DNA of 64,000 bases, taken from Streptosporangium lutulentum (GTDB lineage Bacteria > Actinomycetota > Actinomycetes > Streptosporangiales > Streptosporangiaceae). Below the pieces are notes generated by a model. The model saw only the letters and a list, made by a program, of their open reading frames with translations. It made no database searches and was not told the DNA's origin. The stretch lies in NCBI RefSeq assembly GCF_030811455.1, contig NZ_JAUSQU010000001.1, forward strand, positions 6,820,001 to 6,884,000. The letters are read 5' to 3'. A program made the position numbers and the translations under genes. Below, piece by piece: positions 55,451 through 64,000 of the stretch (positions are counted from its first letter, which is position 1; every line of letters starts with the position of its first letter).

Positions 55451-58230
55451 CCTGGGTGCCGGCGTGCGGTGTACCAGGCGGCGACGCGGGCGCGGGAGTC
55501 GAAGCCGAGCTTGGTCAGGATGTGCGTGACGTGGTTTTCCGCCGTGCGTTCCGCCATGCGCAGGCGGTGGGCGATCTGCCGGTTGCTGAGCCCCTCGGCG
55601 ACCAGCTCGGCGACCTGTTCCTCGCGTGGGGTGAGCACGCCCGCGCGTCCCCGGGCCTCGTGCAATGTCTCGGCGTGGGCCAGCAGCGACGGCATTCCCA
55701 CGCGGCGGGCGATCCGCATCGCGCCGTCGAGATGCTCGTCGGCGGCCGCTCCGGTGCCGGACGGCGGGCGCAGCCGCAGCAGCCTGGCCAGTTCCAACCG
55801 GGTGTACGCCTCGTACGGCGCCGAGCCCATCGCCTGGCAGGACGCCAGCGCGGCGTGCAGATGTTCCCCGGCCGCCTCCCACCGCCGTAGGAGCGTCGCG
55901 AGCATGCCGAGATACAGCGAGACGGGGCCGGAGCTGGGGGTGTGCGCCCCGGAGGCGACCTGCCGGTCGGCGTACGGCAGCAGGGCCTCGTAGACGGCGG
56001 CGGCCGTGACCCGGTCGTCGAACGCGACGCAGAGCTGCGCGTTCCCCGCCCCGGAGACGATCCACTCCGGTGCGTCCCGGGGGAAGGCCGCCAGATGCGG
56101 GGTGATGGCCTCCCACAGGGCCGCGGCGTCGTCGAGCCGCCCCATGCCGGCGAGCACGAGCGCATGCCAGCTCCGCGCCAGGTAGGGGCCGGTCTCCACG
56201 AAACCGCGCACGGCGGCCTCGGCCTGATCCAGCCCCGCCCCGTCCTGCAGGCCCATGTGCGCGAGGAAGACCAGGTGGACGAACTCCGCACCCTCGTGTC
56301 CGGCGCGCAACCCGATCGCCAGCGCCTCGTCGGACAGCAGGCGCGCCTGCTCGAACCGGCCCTCCAGCAGGGCCACCGCGGCCCGCGTCAAGGTGAGCCT
56401 CCACTGCCACAGCGGCTCTCGCAGCTGCGCCACCACGACGCCGAACGCCTTCAGCTCGGCGTCGAGCTGGACTCTCCGGCCCAGCGCCCAGAACGCCTCC
56501 AGCCGCCAGGTGTGTCCCCACGCCGCGTATTCATGGTGTCCGGTCTCGCTCGCGAGACGGATCGCGCGCTCGCCGATCGACAGCCGCTCCAGCACGTGCC
56601 GGCCGTCGACCAGCTCGGTGTAGCGCGCCTGCATGGCCAGAAACCGGGCGTCGGCGTCACCGGTCGCCTCGGCCATCCGCAGGGCGCGCAGGCCCAGGTC
56701 GCTCTCACCGCGTTCGGCGAAAGGGTCCGCCGTGATGACGAGCTGAGCCAGCGCCTTCGCCTCGCGCACCTCGTCGGAGCCGCCCAGCATGGTCAGCGCC
56801 TCCCGGCACAGCACATGGATCGCGGCCGTCACCGGCGAGTTGGAGATGCCCCGCAGCACGGTCGCGGCATCCGCGACGACCGCTCCCCCGCCCGTCGCCC
56901 GCCCCAGGTCGGCCGCCGCCTGGCACGACCGCCACGCCTCCTCCACCGCGCCGGAACGGAACTCGCATCGCGCCAGCTCCAGCAGCAGCTCCGGCCGCTG
57001 AGCGGCGCCGTACGGCACCAGCGTCAGCAGGTCGAGCGCCGCGCGATATTGGAAGGCCGCGTGCTCGTAGGCCAGTTGGGCACGTGCCCTCGTCGCGGCC
57101 GTACGCGTGGCCCGCAGCGCCTCCTCCGCGTTGCCGAGCGGAGCGGACTGGCGCAGGTGGTACGCCAGGGCGTCGACCGGGATCTCCCCCGCACTCGTCG
57201 ACCTGACGACGTCGGCGGCCTGCGCGTGCAGCCGGCGGCGCGCGACGGTGGGCAGCTCGGCGTACAGCACCTCCTGCGTCAGCACATGCGTGAAGCGCAG
57301 GGAATGCCCGTCGGCGCGGATCACGTTCGCCGCGAGTGCGGGGTCGAGGAGGTCGAGCACATCCTCGATCTCCTCGCCGACGAGCGCGCCCACCGCCTCG
57401 CCGGTGAACTCGCGCCCCAGCACCGCGGCGTGCCTCAGCAGTCGGCGGGTCTCCGGCGGCAGGCCGTCCAGTCGGCGTCCGACGACGTGGCGCACGCCGC
57501 CGGGCAGTCCGGGGTCGAGGCTCCCGATCGTCTCGACCAGCCGCAGCAGCTCCAGCACGAACAGCGGATTGCCCTCGGCGCGCTCATCCACCGTGCGCAG
57601 CAGAGCGGGTTCCGGGCGGCGTCCGAGCACCCGCGCGGCCAGCTCGGCGACCTCGGCCGGGGCGAGGCCTCCCAGGCTCAGGCGGGTGACGGCCCGCTCC
57701 CTGGTCAACGGCCGCAGCGCCTCGGCCGGCCCGGCATGCGAGGACGCGTCGCGGGTGCGGCAGAGCCCGATCACCAGCAGCCGGGAATCGGCGACCGTCG
57801 ACGTGACCGCCTGCAGCAGGCGTATCGACGGCACGTCCGCCCAGTGCAGGTCGTCGAGGATCAGCAGCAGGCCCGCGTCTCCGGCGGCGTCGTGGAGCAT
57901 TCCCACCACGTCCTCGAAGACGTGGAAGCGGCTGCCCGTCTCGGTGACCGCCGGATCGAGCAACACCGTGGAGGACCGCCCCAGCCCGCGCAGGATCTGA
58001 ACCCACGGCTGGTAGGCCGGGGCGCCTTCGCCCTCGCGGCAGGAGCCCCACGCCGCCCGCACACCGGCACGCCGCGCGCTGCGTGCGACCGAATGGGCCA
58101 GTGCCGTCTTCCCGGCACCGGCCTCGCCCTCCACCAGGACCAGCGCGCCGCCGCCCTCGCGGGCCGCGGCCACGCGCCGTTCCAAGTCCGCCAGCTCCCT
58201 GGCCCGGCCGACGAAGACACCGTCCTCCAT
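55447..58230 (-). CDS. LAL-type LuxR regulator with AAA ATPase domain
   Basis: 927 aa from MEDGVFVGRARELADLERRV; the much longer open frame upstream reads through the intergenic operator and the neighbouring gene's antisense, so it is rejected. Walker A LVEGEAGAGKTALAHSV near 40, Walker B LLLILDDLHWADVPS near 130, TPR-like middle, and a C-terminal LuxR helix-turn-helix (LTPREEQVAELVAEGLSNRQ; ENHVTHILTKLGFDSRARVA). Such large activators control transport or secondary metabolism. Divergent membrane gene and downstream small gene share sites X and Y. Confidence 0.9.
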   Translation of the reverse strand: MEDGVFVGRARELADLERRVAAAREGGGALVLVEGEAGAGKTALAHSVARSARRAGVRAAWGSCREGEGAPAYQPWVQILRGLGRSSTVLLDPAVTETGSRFHVFEDVVGMLHDAAGDAGLLLILDDLHWADVPSIRLLQAVTSTVADSRLLVIGLCRTRDASSHAGPAEALRPLTRERAVTRLSLGGLAPAEVAELAARVLGRRPEPALLRTVDERAEGNPLFVLELLRLVETIGSLDPGLPGGVRHVVGRRLDGLPPETRRLLRHAAVLGREFTGEAVGALVGEEIEDVLDLLDPALAANVIRADGHSLRFTHVLTQEVLYAELPTVARRRLHAQAADVVRSTSAGEIPVDALAYHLRQSAPLGNAEEALRATRTAATRARAQLAYEHAAFQYRAALDLLTLVPYGAAQRPELLLELARCEFRSGAVEEAWRSCQAAADLGRATGGGAVVADAATVLRGISNSPVTAAIHVLCREALTMLGGSDEVREAKALAQLVITADPFAERGESDLGLRALRMAEATGDADARFLAMQARYTELVDGRHVLERLSIGERAIRLASETGHHEYAAWGHTWRLEAFWALGRRVQLDAELKAFGVVVAQLREPLWQWRLTLTRAAVALLEGRFEQARLLSDEALAIGLRAGHEGAEFVHLVFLAHMGLQDGAGLDQAEAAVRGFVETGPYLARSWHALVLAGMGRLDDAAALWEAITPHLAAFPRDAPEWIVSGAGNAQLCVAFDDRVTAAAVYEALLPYADRQVASGAHTPSSGPVSLYLGMLATLLRRWEAAGEHLHAALASCQAMGSAPYEAYTRLELARLLRLRPPSGTGAAADEHLDGAMRIARRVGMPSLLAHAETLHEARGRAGVLTPREEQVAELVAEGLSNRQIAHRLRMAERTAENHVTHILTKLGFDSRARVAAWYTARRHPG

Positions 58231-58268
58231 TGAGTGATCGTAAACTGCGATCCCGGAGCGTGGTGAGT

Positions 58269-58302
58269 CTGAGTACTCCACTGAGTGGTTTCCCGGATGG
58301 CC
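58269..58302 (+). promoter_or_regulatory. LAL operator candidate X
   Basis: CTGAGT-ACTCCA-CTGAGT at 58269-58286 followed by GGTTTCCCGGATGGCC. The two hexamers are 12 bp apart, placing them on nearly the same face of the helix, as for direct-repeat LuxR sites. It lies in the divergent gap between the LAL gene and the membrane gene at 58333. Confidence 0.65.
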
Positions 58303-58332
58303 CCGCCCCGGCCGTTCCCTACCGTCCGGCAT

Positions 58333-59022
58333 ATGAACATCACCTCCACAGCCGGAACGCGGCCCGGCTTCGTGCGCACCTCCGGGCGGCTCTGCCTGAT
58401 CGGCGCGGTCATCGGCGTGCTCGTCGCGCTGGTGGGCCTCCTGATCTCGCCCGCCGTCGGCACCGACCGGTACAGCTACCCCCACACCCCCGGGGCCTTC
58501 GCCGTCTCGGAAAGCATGATCATCGTCAACCACCTGCTGCTGCTCGCCGGTGTGTTCGGGCTCATCCGCTCCGGTGCCGCGGGCGGCGGTCTGGGACGCG
58601 CCGGTTCGTGGACGGCCGTGGCGGGTCTCGTGGGGCTGACCTTCTGTGAGGTCGGCGCGATCCTGCTGGCCGACTCCGCGTATCCCACGTCTCAGACCGA
58701 TGCCCTCGATGCGGGCTACGGCATCACCAGCATCGTCATCGGCGCCGGGTTCGTCCTGGCCGGAATCGCCACCGTCAGGACCAGGCGGTGGACGGGATGG
58801 GCCGCGTACGCCCCGCTCGCCTGCGGCCTGGCGGTCTTCCTGCTGGTCCTCCCCGGTGTCTTCCTGTTCGGCGACGACACCTTCACCGTCGGCCGGCTGA
58901 CGCTCATGGCCTGGATGCTCACCTTCGCCGCGCTCGGCCTGGCTCTCGCCCGCCGGACACCGGTGGAAACGACCGATGGTCTCCGGCCCGCTCAGAGCCG
59001 GCCCGCTCCGAGCGATCGGTGA
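58333..59022 (+). CDS. Membrane protein with six hydrophobic helices
   Basis: 229 aa from MNITSTAGTRPGFVRTSGRL. Helices include CLIGAVIGVLVALVGLLISP, MIIVNHLLLLAGVFGLI, WTAVAGLVGLTFCEVGAILL, ITSIVIGAGFVLAGIATV, YAPLACGLAVFLLVLPGVFL and LTLMAWMLTFAALGLALA. No catalytic motif is seen; a general integral membrane protein of unknown role. Divergent from the LAL regulator with site X between, so it is the likely primary target. Confidence 0.75.
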   Translation: MNITSTAGTRPGFVRTSGRLCLIGAVIGVLVALVGLLISPAVGTDRYSYPHTPGAFAVSESMIIVNHLLLLAGVFGLIRSGAAGGGLGRAGSWTAVAGLVGLTFCEVGAILLADSAYPTSQTDALDAGYGITSIVIGAGFVLAGIATVRTRRWTGWAAYAPLACGLAVFLLVLPGVFLFGDDTFTVGRLTLMAWMLTFAALGLALARRTPVETTDGLRPAQSRPAPSDR

Positions 59023-59216
59023 GGTTCGCGTCGGCACGTCGCCGGTCGCGCTCCGAGAAACGACGAGGTCCCCGGCCCGCGACGGCGGATCGGGGACTCC
59101 CGGGGTGCGACGGCGGATCGGGGACTTCCGGGGGTGCGGCTTCAGGCCGATTGTGGCAGCGTGTGGTCCGGAGACCCGCCCTTGAAAGCACGTCCACGAG
59201 TAACTACGGTTTCTCG

Positions 59217-59846
59217 GTGATCACCTTGCCCGATGTCCTCACCGCTGCGGCCGGTGGGCAGATGCCCCGGCCAGGAGCCGGTCCCACGATCGTCCCGCAG
59301 CCGTCGGCGCGTGACGCGGGGGTCATCGCCTTCACCGCCCACAATGTGATCTTCGCCGACCTCGACGAGGACTGGATCAGATCCCGGCTTCCCGACGGCG
59401 ACCTGTCGGCACCGCTCAACCCGCCCTTCCTCAAAGACCTCGAAGAACGCATGGGACGCCAGGTCACCAACATCGACATGCTCGCCCTGGCCACCCCGTG
59501 CGCCGGTCACCCGCCGATCGAGCTGACCGAGGTCACGGACAGAGACCATCCACGGGTCGAGCGTGCCCGCCGCTACCGCGACGACGTACGCGTCTGGACC
59601 TGTCCCGGAGGGCTCTTGGTCATCGGGCGAGGCGTGGCCGGGCGGTGGGAGGTCGCCATCGAGGTGGACCCTGCCGTCCGAGGACACGGCCTGGGCCGGA
59701 CCCTCGCCCGCGCGGCCCGGCACCTCACCGTCCACCCGCTCTGGGCTCAAATCGCCCCGGGCAACGCCGCGAGCGTTCGGGCGTTCCTCTCCGCCGGCTA
59801 CGTCCCGATCGGCGCCGAAGCACTTCTCGTCCCGCCTTCCCCCTGA
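59217..59846 (+). CDS. GNAT-type acetyltransferase
   Basis: About 209 aa from GTG at 59217 (MITLPDVLTAAAGGQMPRPG). The C-terminal half has WEVAIEVDPAVRGHGLGRTL, the acetyl-CoA-binding R-G-x-G-L-G motif, followed by QIAPGNAASVRAFLSAGYVP. The N-terminal half is a separate small domain (NVIFADLDEDWIRSRLPDGD). The open frame extends upstream inside the previous gene, which I reject. Substrate unknown. Confidence 0.8.
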   Translation: MITLPDVLTAAAGGQMPRPGAGPTIVPQPSARDAGVIAFTAHNVIFADLDEDWIRSRLPDGDLSAPLNPPFLKDLEERMGRQVTNIDMLALATPCAGHPPIELTEVTDRDHPRVERARRYRDDVRVWTCPGGLLVIGRGVAGRWEVAIEVDPAVRGHGLGRTLARAARHLTVHPLWAQIAPGNAASVRAFLSAGYVPIGAEALLVPPSP

Positions 59847-59866
59847 CTTCGGCGCCGTCGCCGAAA

Positions 59867-59910
59867 GCCTCCGGCGGGGGCACTCCGGCTCCGGGATCAT
59901 CACCCAGCAG
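59867..59910. repeat. Isolated R repeat (R5)
   Basis: GCCTCCGGCGGGGGCACTCC then GGCTCCGGGATCATC, matching the R part of the palindromic repeats at 12967, 15892, 20745 and 25468, but the P part with its long inverted repeats is absent here. Confidence 0.5.
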
Positions 59911-59999
59911 GCGCGAAGGCCGTAGGCGGCCAAGAAGGAGAGATTTCCTACCCGGGCTTCCTTCACTCCGGGCCACCCGTCGCGCAAGCCGATCCCGGC

Positions 60000-61010
60000 T
60001 CAGCCCGGGGAGGGGGACCACGGTGGCAGCGGGGCGTGACGTGGCAGCGAGGCATCCGGGGTCGGCGAAAGCGGAGCAGGCGAGGGCAGCGAGGCATCCG
60101 GGGTCGGCGAAAGCAGGGAGATGTCCGGGGTCGGCGAGGACAGGGAGGCATCCGGCGGCGGCACGGCCGGGAACCGCTCTACCCCGTACGGCACCGGCAG
60201 CCCGCTCGACGCGTCCAGCATGATCCGGTCGCCGAGCGGCTTGGCCAGTGTGACCTCGGTGGTCCCGACCAGTCCCACGGCGGTGCAGGCCCCCTCGGCC
60301 GTCTCAACATCAAGATCGACCACCACCAGGTCGTCCGTCTCGAAGCTTCGCACGCCCTGCGGCTCGTCACAGCTGCCGGACATGTATTCGAGCCGGACGG
60401 TCGTCCCTTCACCCGGCCGGTAGCCGTTGACCTCGGCCGCTCCGAGAGCGGGAGGAAGGCTGGAACGTGCTGTGGGAGCGATCGCGACCCGGCTGAACGT
60501 GCCCGGTACGTCCCGCACGCTGAACTGCCACGCCGGGACGACGGCCGGCCCCCGGCTGGTCTGGATCCGGACCTCGCCCAGGCGCGCCCCGATGACCGTG
60601 AGCAGCCCGCACTCGCCCGGAGCGCACTTCTGGTGCGGGTTGGGCACGCTCATCTGCTCGTACGCCGCCGAAGCCCGCAGCATCGGCGACGTCATCGTCG
60701 TCCCGTCACGCCACCGGATCTCACCGTGGGAGGGAGCGCCGTCCGGCAGATCCGCGTGCCGTTCCCATTTCCCGGCGAGGAAGGCCAGCTTGCTGCGACC
60801 GGTGAACCGAACGTCCTTGCCCAGGACCGTGAGCGCCTCCTGGGGGACGAACCCGCGCACCCATTCCTCGGACAGCCCCGTCGCCCGCCACCGCTCCGCG
60901 ACCGCGCGCATATCGACGTCCGGCGAACCCGGGGCGACCAGGGCGCCCCCCTGGCCGCAGCCGGCCAGCAGGATCACCCCGGCCACCGGTGCGAACCATG
61001 AAGCCCTCAC
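60000..61010 (-). CDS. Lipoprotein with Pro-rich repeat tail
   Basis: About 336 aa. I choose GTG at 61010 (MRASWFAPVAGVILLAGCG), which gives a lipoprotein signal with lipobox LAGC and an AGAAGG site 3-4 nt upstream; a GTG at 61046 is possible, and the frame remains open to 61559 without support. The folded part (KDVRFTGRSKLAFLAGKWER; GTTVRLEYMSGSCDEPQGVR) is of unknown family. The C-terminus is a tandem repeat of SPTPDASL-like octamers, encoded by 24-bp DNA repeats. Confidence 0.7.
   Translation of the reverse strand: MRASWFAPVAGVILLAGCGQGGALVAPGSPDVDMRAVAERWRATGLSEEWVRGFVPQEALTVLGKDVRFTGRSKLAFLAGKWERHADLPDGAPSHGEIRWRDGTTMTSPMLRASAAYEQMSVPNPHQKCAPGECGLLTVIGARLGEVRIQTSRGPAVVPAWQFSVRDVPGTFSRVAIAPTARSSLPPALGAAEVNGYRPGEGTTVRLEYMSGSCDEPQGVRSFETDDLVVVDLDVETAEGACTAVGLVGTTEVTLAKPLGDRIMLDASSGLPVPYGVERFPAVPPPDASLSSPTPDISLLSPTPDASLPSPAPLSPTPDASLPRHAPLPPWSPSPG
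60037..60160. repeat. 24-bp tandem repeat in lipoprotein tail
   Basis: Units of the type GGCATCCGGGGTCGGCGAAA recur with a 24-bp period, with partial units between. They code for SPTPDASL/SPTPDISL on the minus strand. Such repeats can change number by slippage. Confidence 0.6.
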
Positions 61011-61200
61011 ACCTTCTACGACGCGTCCCGCCTTCAACCGGTTCACCGTTGCCGTCCCTTGGCCGCCCTCCTCTGCTTGCCTTCGTCCCGGTGACGTCGC
61101 CGTTCGCGGACCGGCCGGGAGCCGGACAGATGCGCGTTGGTGCTCGAACCGTGAGATCAGGCGACTTGTGCCCTGCTGCAAAGTGTCCGATGTTGAAGGC

Positions 61201-61707
61201 ATGAAGATCTCAATCGCCCTCGTCGCGGTACTACTCGTGGCCGTGGTGAACGGCTGTGGCGTCGTACGGGCGGAGGGTGCCGGCGCGTCGCCGTCGCCGT
61301 CGTTGCTTCCCTGCCCGGCCGCCGCCGAGGTGCCGCCCGGCGATTGTGTGACGATGCCCTCTTGGGAGGAGAAGCACGCGGACAACGAGGCGTATCGCCG
61401 CCGCGCCGCGCTGCCGGAGAAGGTGGCGGCTGAGGCCGAGCCGGTGGCCGAGGCCTTGCATGTCAAGCTCGCCGAGCTTCGCGAGCAGTCGTTGTACGGC
61501 GAGGCCCACGTCGGGAAGGCGGTCCGGGCGGTCGCCCCGGCGGGGACGAACGTCATCATCCGCCCTGTGGACGCCCGCTCCGGCGTGGTGTTCGCGATCG
61601 AGATGGCAGGTGGATGCGTGACCGGTTTCTACGATGAGCGCGATTCAGAGGTGGAAGTGGGAGGCTACATCGCCGACGGTGGGTGCCTTACGGCTCCCGG
61701 CAACTGA
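61201..61707 (+). CDS. Small putative lipoprotein, 168 aa
   Basis: MKISIALVAVLLVAVVNGCG forms a signal peptide with a lipobox-like VNGC. The mature domain contains paired cysteines (LLPCPAAAEVPPGDCVTMPS; GGCVTGFYDERDSEVEVGGY; DGGCL) that may form disulfides. Family unknown. Divergent from the lipoprotein at 60000-61010. The upstream frame to 60427 is a shadow. Confidence 0.65.
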   Translation: MKISIALVAVLLVAVVNGCGVVRAEGAGASPSPSLLPCPAAAEVPPGDCVTMPSWEEKHADNEAYRRRAALPEKVAAEAEPVAEALHVKLAELREQSLYGEAHVGKAVRAVAPAGTNVIIRPVDARSGVVFAIEMAGGCVTGFYDERDSEVEVGGYIADGGCLTAPGN

Positions 61708-61805
61708 ACCTCGACGGCCGGCGATCGAACGCGCCACGGCCACCCGGGAGAAACCATGACCCGCATCGATTTGATCGTCGTCTACACCGAGGCGACCAGG
61801 GATCG

Positions 61806-62933
61806 CTAACAGTACGCTGGCGCATCGGCGTCCTTGGGAACCTCCGGCATGGAATCGACGACCTTGATCGTCATCATCGCCGTGCCGGCGCGCATGGTCT
61901 CTCTGGTGCGTCCGTCCTCCTGCTTCGTTTCCGTCCAGCTCCGCCAGCCGAGAAATCTGTATGTCCCAGGCTCGAAGATGAGCTCCTCACGTTCCTGGCC
62001 GTCAGGGCCTTGGTAGCTGATCGAGGCGCCCACTCCGTGGCGGCCCGCCGGATCGGTGAGGTCTGGAACCATGGTCGTGGTGGGCATCTTCGACAGGGCG
62101 CCGAAGACCACGGCGCGAGTCCGGGAAGAGCCGAAGGGATTCTCGACCAGGGAGACGAGCTTCATCGCGACGGCTCTTTCGATCCGGCGTTTGATCTGGT
62201 CGCCGCTCGGAGGGGTCTCTCCCTGTGCGGGCTTTTCGGCGCGGACAACCGCTTCCGCGTCCTCGCGGATCCGCGTGAGAAGCCGGTCGGGGTCGGTGGG
62301 AAGATCGCTGACATCCTGCGACGGCACGTGTAGAACGTCCATGGGGCACTGACCGGCACGCTGATACTCCACCGTTCCGGAAGCTACGCCCACCTGGCTC
62401 TGGTCGCCGCTCGTATGTTTCTCTCCGTACGTGGAACGCGCCAGGGCCTTGCCGGGATCGGCGGCGGGGATCCACACCTCACGGCGAACATCCTGCGCCA
62501 ATTCGTACCTCCCGGTACGCAAGGCGCCGACAAAATGCCACTCGACGTCCTTACGGTCGACGTAGACGAACTGATCCGGTCGCGGCCGCGGGTCCTCTTC
62601 GACTGCCACCGCGGCCGCATACCGAAGCAGCTCCGCGGCGTTGGCCGGCCGGGTCCCCAACAGAGATGAGCCGTCGTCTCCGCGTACCACGATCACGCCC
62701 GCGGTCATCGCCGCCGCAAGCCCCACGACGACGCCGGCCCTGAGCGCGATGCGGCCACGGCCAGGAACATGTGAGCGTCGAGGACGCGACGGAGCCGGCG
62801 TGTGGGGACCGCCACCGGCCCGCTCGGCCTCGGCCTCAGCCGCCAGCCGGTCCCACGCTCGTGCGGCGACCTGAGGAGCGGGCCCCGGCAGACTGTCGTG
62901 GTGAGCCTTGATTGTCTGGAGATCATTCATCAC
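61806..62933 (-). CDS. CU044_5270 family membrane-anchored protein
   Basis: 375 aa. N-terminal cytosolic segment (MMNDLQTIKAHHDSLPGPAP; AARAWDRLAAEAEAERAGGG), one membrane helix near residue 70 (AGVVVGLAAAMTAGVIVV), then a large extracellular domain (DQFVYVDRKDVEWHFVGALR; MDVLHVPSQDVSDLPTDPDR). This is the layout of the CU044_5270 family, regularly encoded with an ECF sigma factor, perhaps as anti-sigma factor or partner. Its ATG overlaps the sigma-factor stop (ATGA). No function is experimentally known to me. Confidence 0.85.
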   Translation of the reverse strand: MMNDLQTIKAHHDSLPGPAPQVAARAWDRLAAEAEAERAGGGPHTPAPSRPRRSHVPGRGRIALRAGVVVGLAAAMTAGVIVVRGDDGSSLLGTRPANAAELLRYAAAVAVEEDPRPRPDQFVYVDRKDVEWHFVGALRTGRYELAQDVRREVWIPAADPGKALARSTYGEKHTSGDQSQVGVASGTVEYQRAGQCPMDVLHVPSQDVSDLPTDPDRLLTRIREDAEAVVRAEKPAQGETPPSGDQIKRRIERAVAMKLVSLVENPFGSSRTRAVVFGALSKMPTTTMVPDLTDPAGRHGVGASISYQGPDGQEREELIFEPGTYRFLGWRSWTETKQEDGRTRETMRAGTAMMTIKVVDSMPEVPKDADAPAYC

Positions 62934-63517
62934 AGCGCCTCCTCATAGGGACCGATGACCTTGCGGAGCTTCTTACGGGCGCGGTTCAGACGTGAACCGA
63001 CTGTCCCCCGGGGTATGCCGAGGGCGTCGGCCACCTCCTCGTAGCTGAGCTGAGCGCACGCGACCAGCATCAGAACATCCCGGTCTCCGGCCGAGAGCCG
63101 GGCCAGACCGGAGGCCAGTTGCGGCTGCATGGTCGCCGCGGACACGCGTTGGACGACGCGGTCGTCATGACTCGCGACATCTGGGAGCTCGGCGCTTCTG
63201 GCCAGGGCTCGATACCTCCGGGCCTCATTGCGCCGATGGTCGGCGACCAGGTTGGAGGCGATGCCGTACAGCCAGGCGCGGGCACTGGGGCGACCGACGT
63301 CATAGCGCTGCCGACTGCGGAAGGCGCGTAGGAAGGTCTCCGCGGCGATGTCGTCCGCGGCCGACTCGCCCAGGCGCATGTGCACATAGCGATGGAGGAT
63401 GTCGAAATAACGATCGAAGAGGGCGCCGAACCGTTCGGGCTGACGCCATGATTGCTCTATCAGGTGGGCGTCGGTGACCTCGATCGGAGGCGCTGAGCCT
63501 TGAGGGGGAGCTGACAT
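62930..63517 (-). CDS. ECF RNA polymerase sigma factor
   Basis: 195 aa. I choose ATG at 63517 (MSAPPQGSAPPIEVTDAHLI), with GAAGGA ~9 bp upstream; GTG at 63523 is possible. Region 2 (ESAADDIAAETFLRAFRSRQ; ARAWLYGIASNLVADHRRNE) and region 4 (LSAGDRDVLMLVACAQLSYE; GIPRGTVGSRLNRARKKLRK) are intact. It heads a two-gene operon with the CU044_5270 protein. Signal unknown. Confidence 0.9.
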   Translation of the reverse strand: MSAPPQGSAPPIEVTDAHLIEQSWRQPERFGALFDRYFDILHRYVHMRLGESAADDIAAETFLRAFRSRQRYDVGRPSARAWLYGIASNLVADHRRNEARRYRALARSAELPDVASHDDRVVQRVSAATMQPQLASGLARLSAGDRDVLMLVACAQLSYEEVADALGIPRGTVGSRLNRARKKLRKVIGPYEEAL

Positions 63518-63523
63518 GCACAC

Positions 63524-63840
63524 TGTTCCTTCGGAGGGGTACGTCGGACACGAGTAGTTCGGCGCAACCCCGATCCCTGTTCACGAAGGGTCGGTCTCCC
63601 AACGGTCCGGCAGGGGCCTGTCGTCACCGGGGGGAACGCCGCCCAGCGGATCAGCGGCGCGAGTGACCGCTCAATCTCAGTGGCGGCGGAGGAGACGCCT
63701 CTCCCGGAGATCGAATGAGTGAATTCTTCCCAACCCGACGGCGCCGGTCGCGATGAATACGGAGAGCCCGGTTGAGAAGAGGGCCGCTTCTTTGAAATGA
63801 CCGTTCTCATTGTGTCGGTGGGTGCTGCGAGCATGACGAG
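63524..63840. other. Intergenic region, no gene seen
   Basis: About 317 bp between the divergent sigma-factor and DUF6461 genes. It should hold both promoters, but I could not identify secure -35/-10 elements. No repeats of the att or palindromic series occur here. Confidence 0.35.
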
Positions 63841-64000
63841 GTGATCGCGACTCCCGATGATTACTCCTGGTTCTCCAGCGAGCGTTTCCCCGGACTCGCG
63901 GGTGCCCACTGCTTCACCTACGTCCGCGGCCTGACGCCCGAGGAACTGGTGACCCGGCTCGGTGCCCGGGTCGAAGACCGCTCTCATATGACGCTTGACG
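63841..64000 (+). CDS. DUF6461 protein (partial, cut by window end)
   Basis: GTG at 63841 gives MIATPDDYSWFSSERFPGLA and FTYVRGLTPEELVTRLGARV, the N-terminal signature of DUF6461, similar to the protein at 19921-20511 (DYAWFADSDLAEAY; FVRGLTPEQLIARMGG). Fifty-three residues are visible. Function unknown. Confidence 0.7.
   Translation, partial: MIATPDDYSWFSSERFPGLAGAHCFTYVRGLTPEELVTRLGARVEDRSHMTLD

Noticed and set aside
58231-59037. Extended N-terminus for the LAL regulator
   Set aside because: The extension crosses the divergent operator region and the complete membrane-protein gene in antisense; the family N-terminus starts at 58230.

Overview
The window is high-GC actinobacterial DNA. Gene families such as an AICE-type conjugation module, the CU044_5270 family, DUF6461 and a LAL regulator suggest Streptosporangiales or a close relative; this placement is an inference. 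Most of the first 55 kb is accessory DNA. The last ~9 kb looks like ordinary chromosome.

Layout. 1-5.7 kb: part of an actinomycete integrative and conjugative element (AICE), with a RepSA-like initiator cut by the window edge, an FtsK/TraB-type translocase, a Pra-like activator, a KorSA-like GntR repressor with a double operator, and a divergent XRE/TPR regulator. 6.1-9.4 kb: an AT-richer, convergent two-gene module, a four-TM SLATT/DUF4231 protein facing a TIR/deoxyribosyltransferase-like + Sll1717-type ATPase. It is the best candidate here for an uncharacterised defence system. 10-28 kb: an integration hot spot. It holds IS21, IS5, IS3 and IS481 elements, an IS110 fragment, and at least five copies of a ~44-bp repeat matching the 3' half of tRNA-Gly(CCC), several followed by the 3' stub of a tyrosine integrase. 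Lying between them are small immunity-like genes, a VapBC pair and four copies of a large palindromic repeat.

30.9-47.6 kb: a catabolic island that encodes the whole route from 3-hydroxyanthranilate to central metabolism: ring cleavage, ACMS decarboxylase, aminomuconate semialdehyde dehydrogenase, RidA-type deaminase, tautomerase, oxalocrotonate decarboxylase, pentenoate hydratase, aldolase and acylating acetaldehyde dehydrogenase. With it are a branched-chain-type ABC importer, an amidase, a metallo-beta-lactamase-fold hydrolase and a FadR-type GntR regulator. Four nearly identical promoters (TTGAC, 17-bp spacer, TATGKT) with a shared AT-rich operator core drive its transcription units.

48.6-55 kb: further tRNA-Gly 3'-half repeats, intact and decayed, an integrase stub, a frameshifted serine hydrolase, a GNAT enzyme, a ClpX-type zinc-finger regulator behind a duplicated palindrome, DUF5946 and PhyH-family genes. 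55-64 kb: a LAL regulator whose two flanking genes share a direct-repeat operator, a GNAT protein, two lipoproteins, an ECF sigma factor with its CU044_5270 partner, and the start of a DUF6461 gene.
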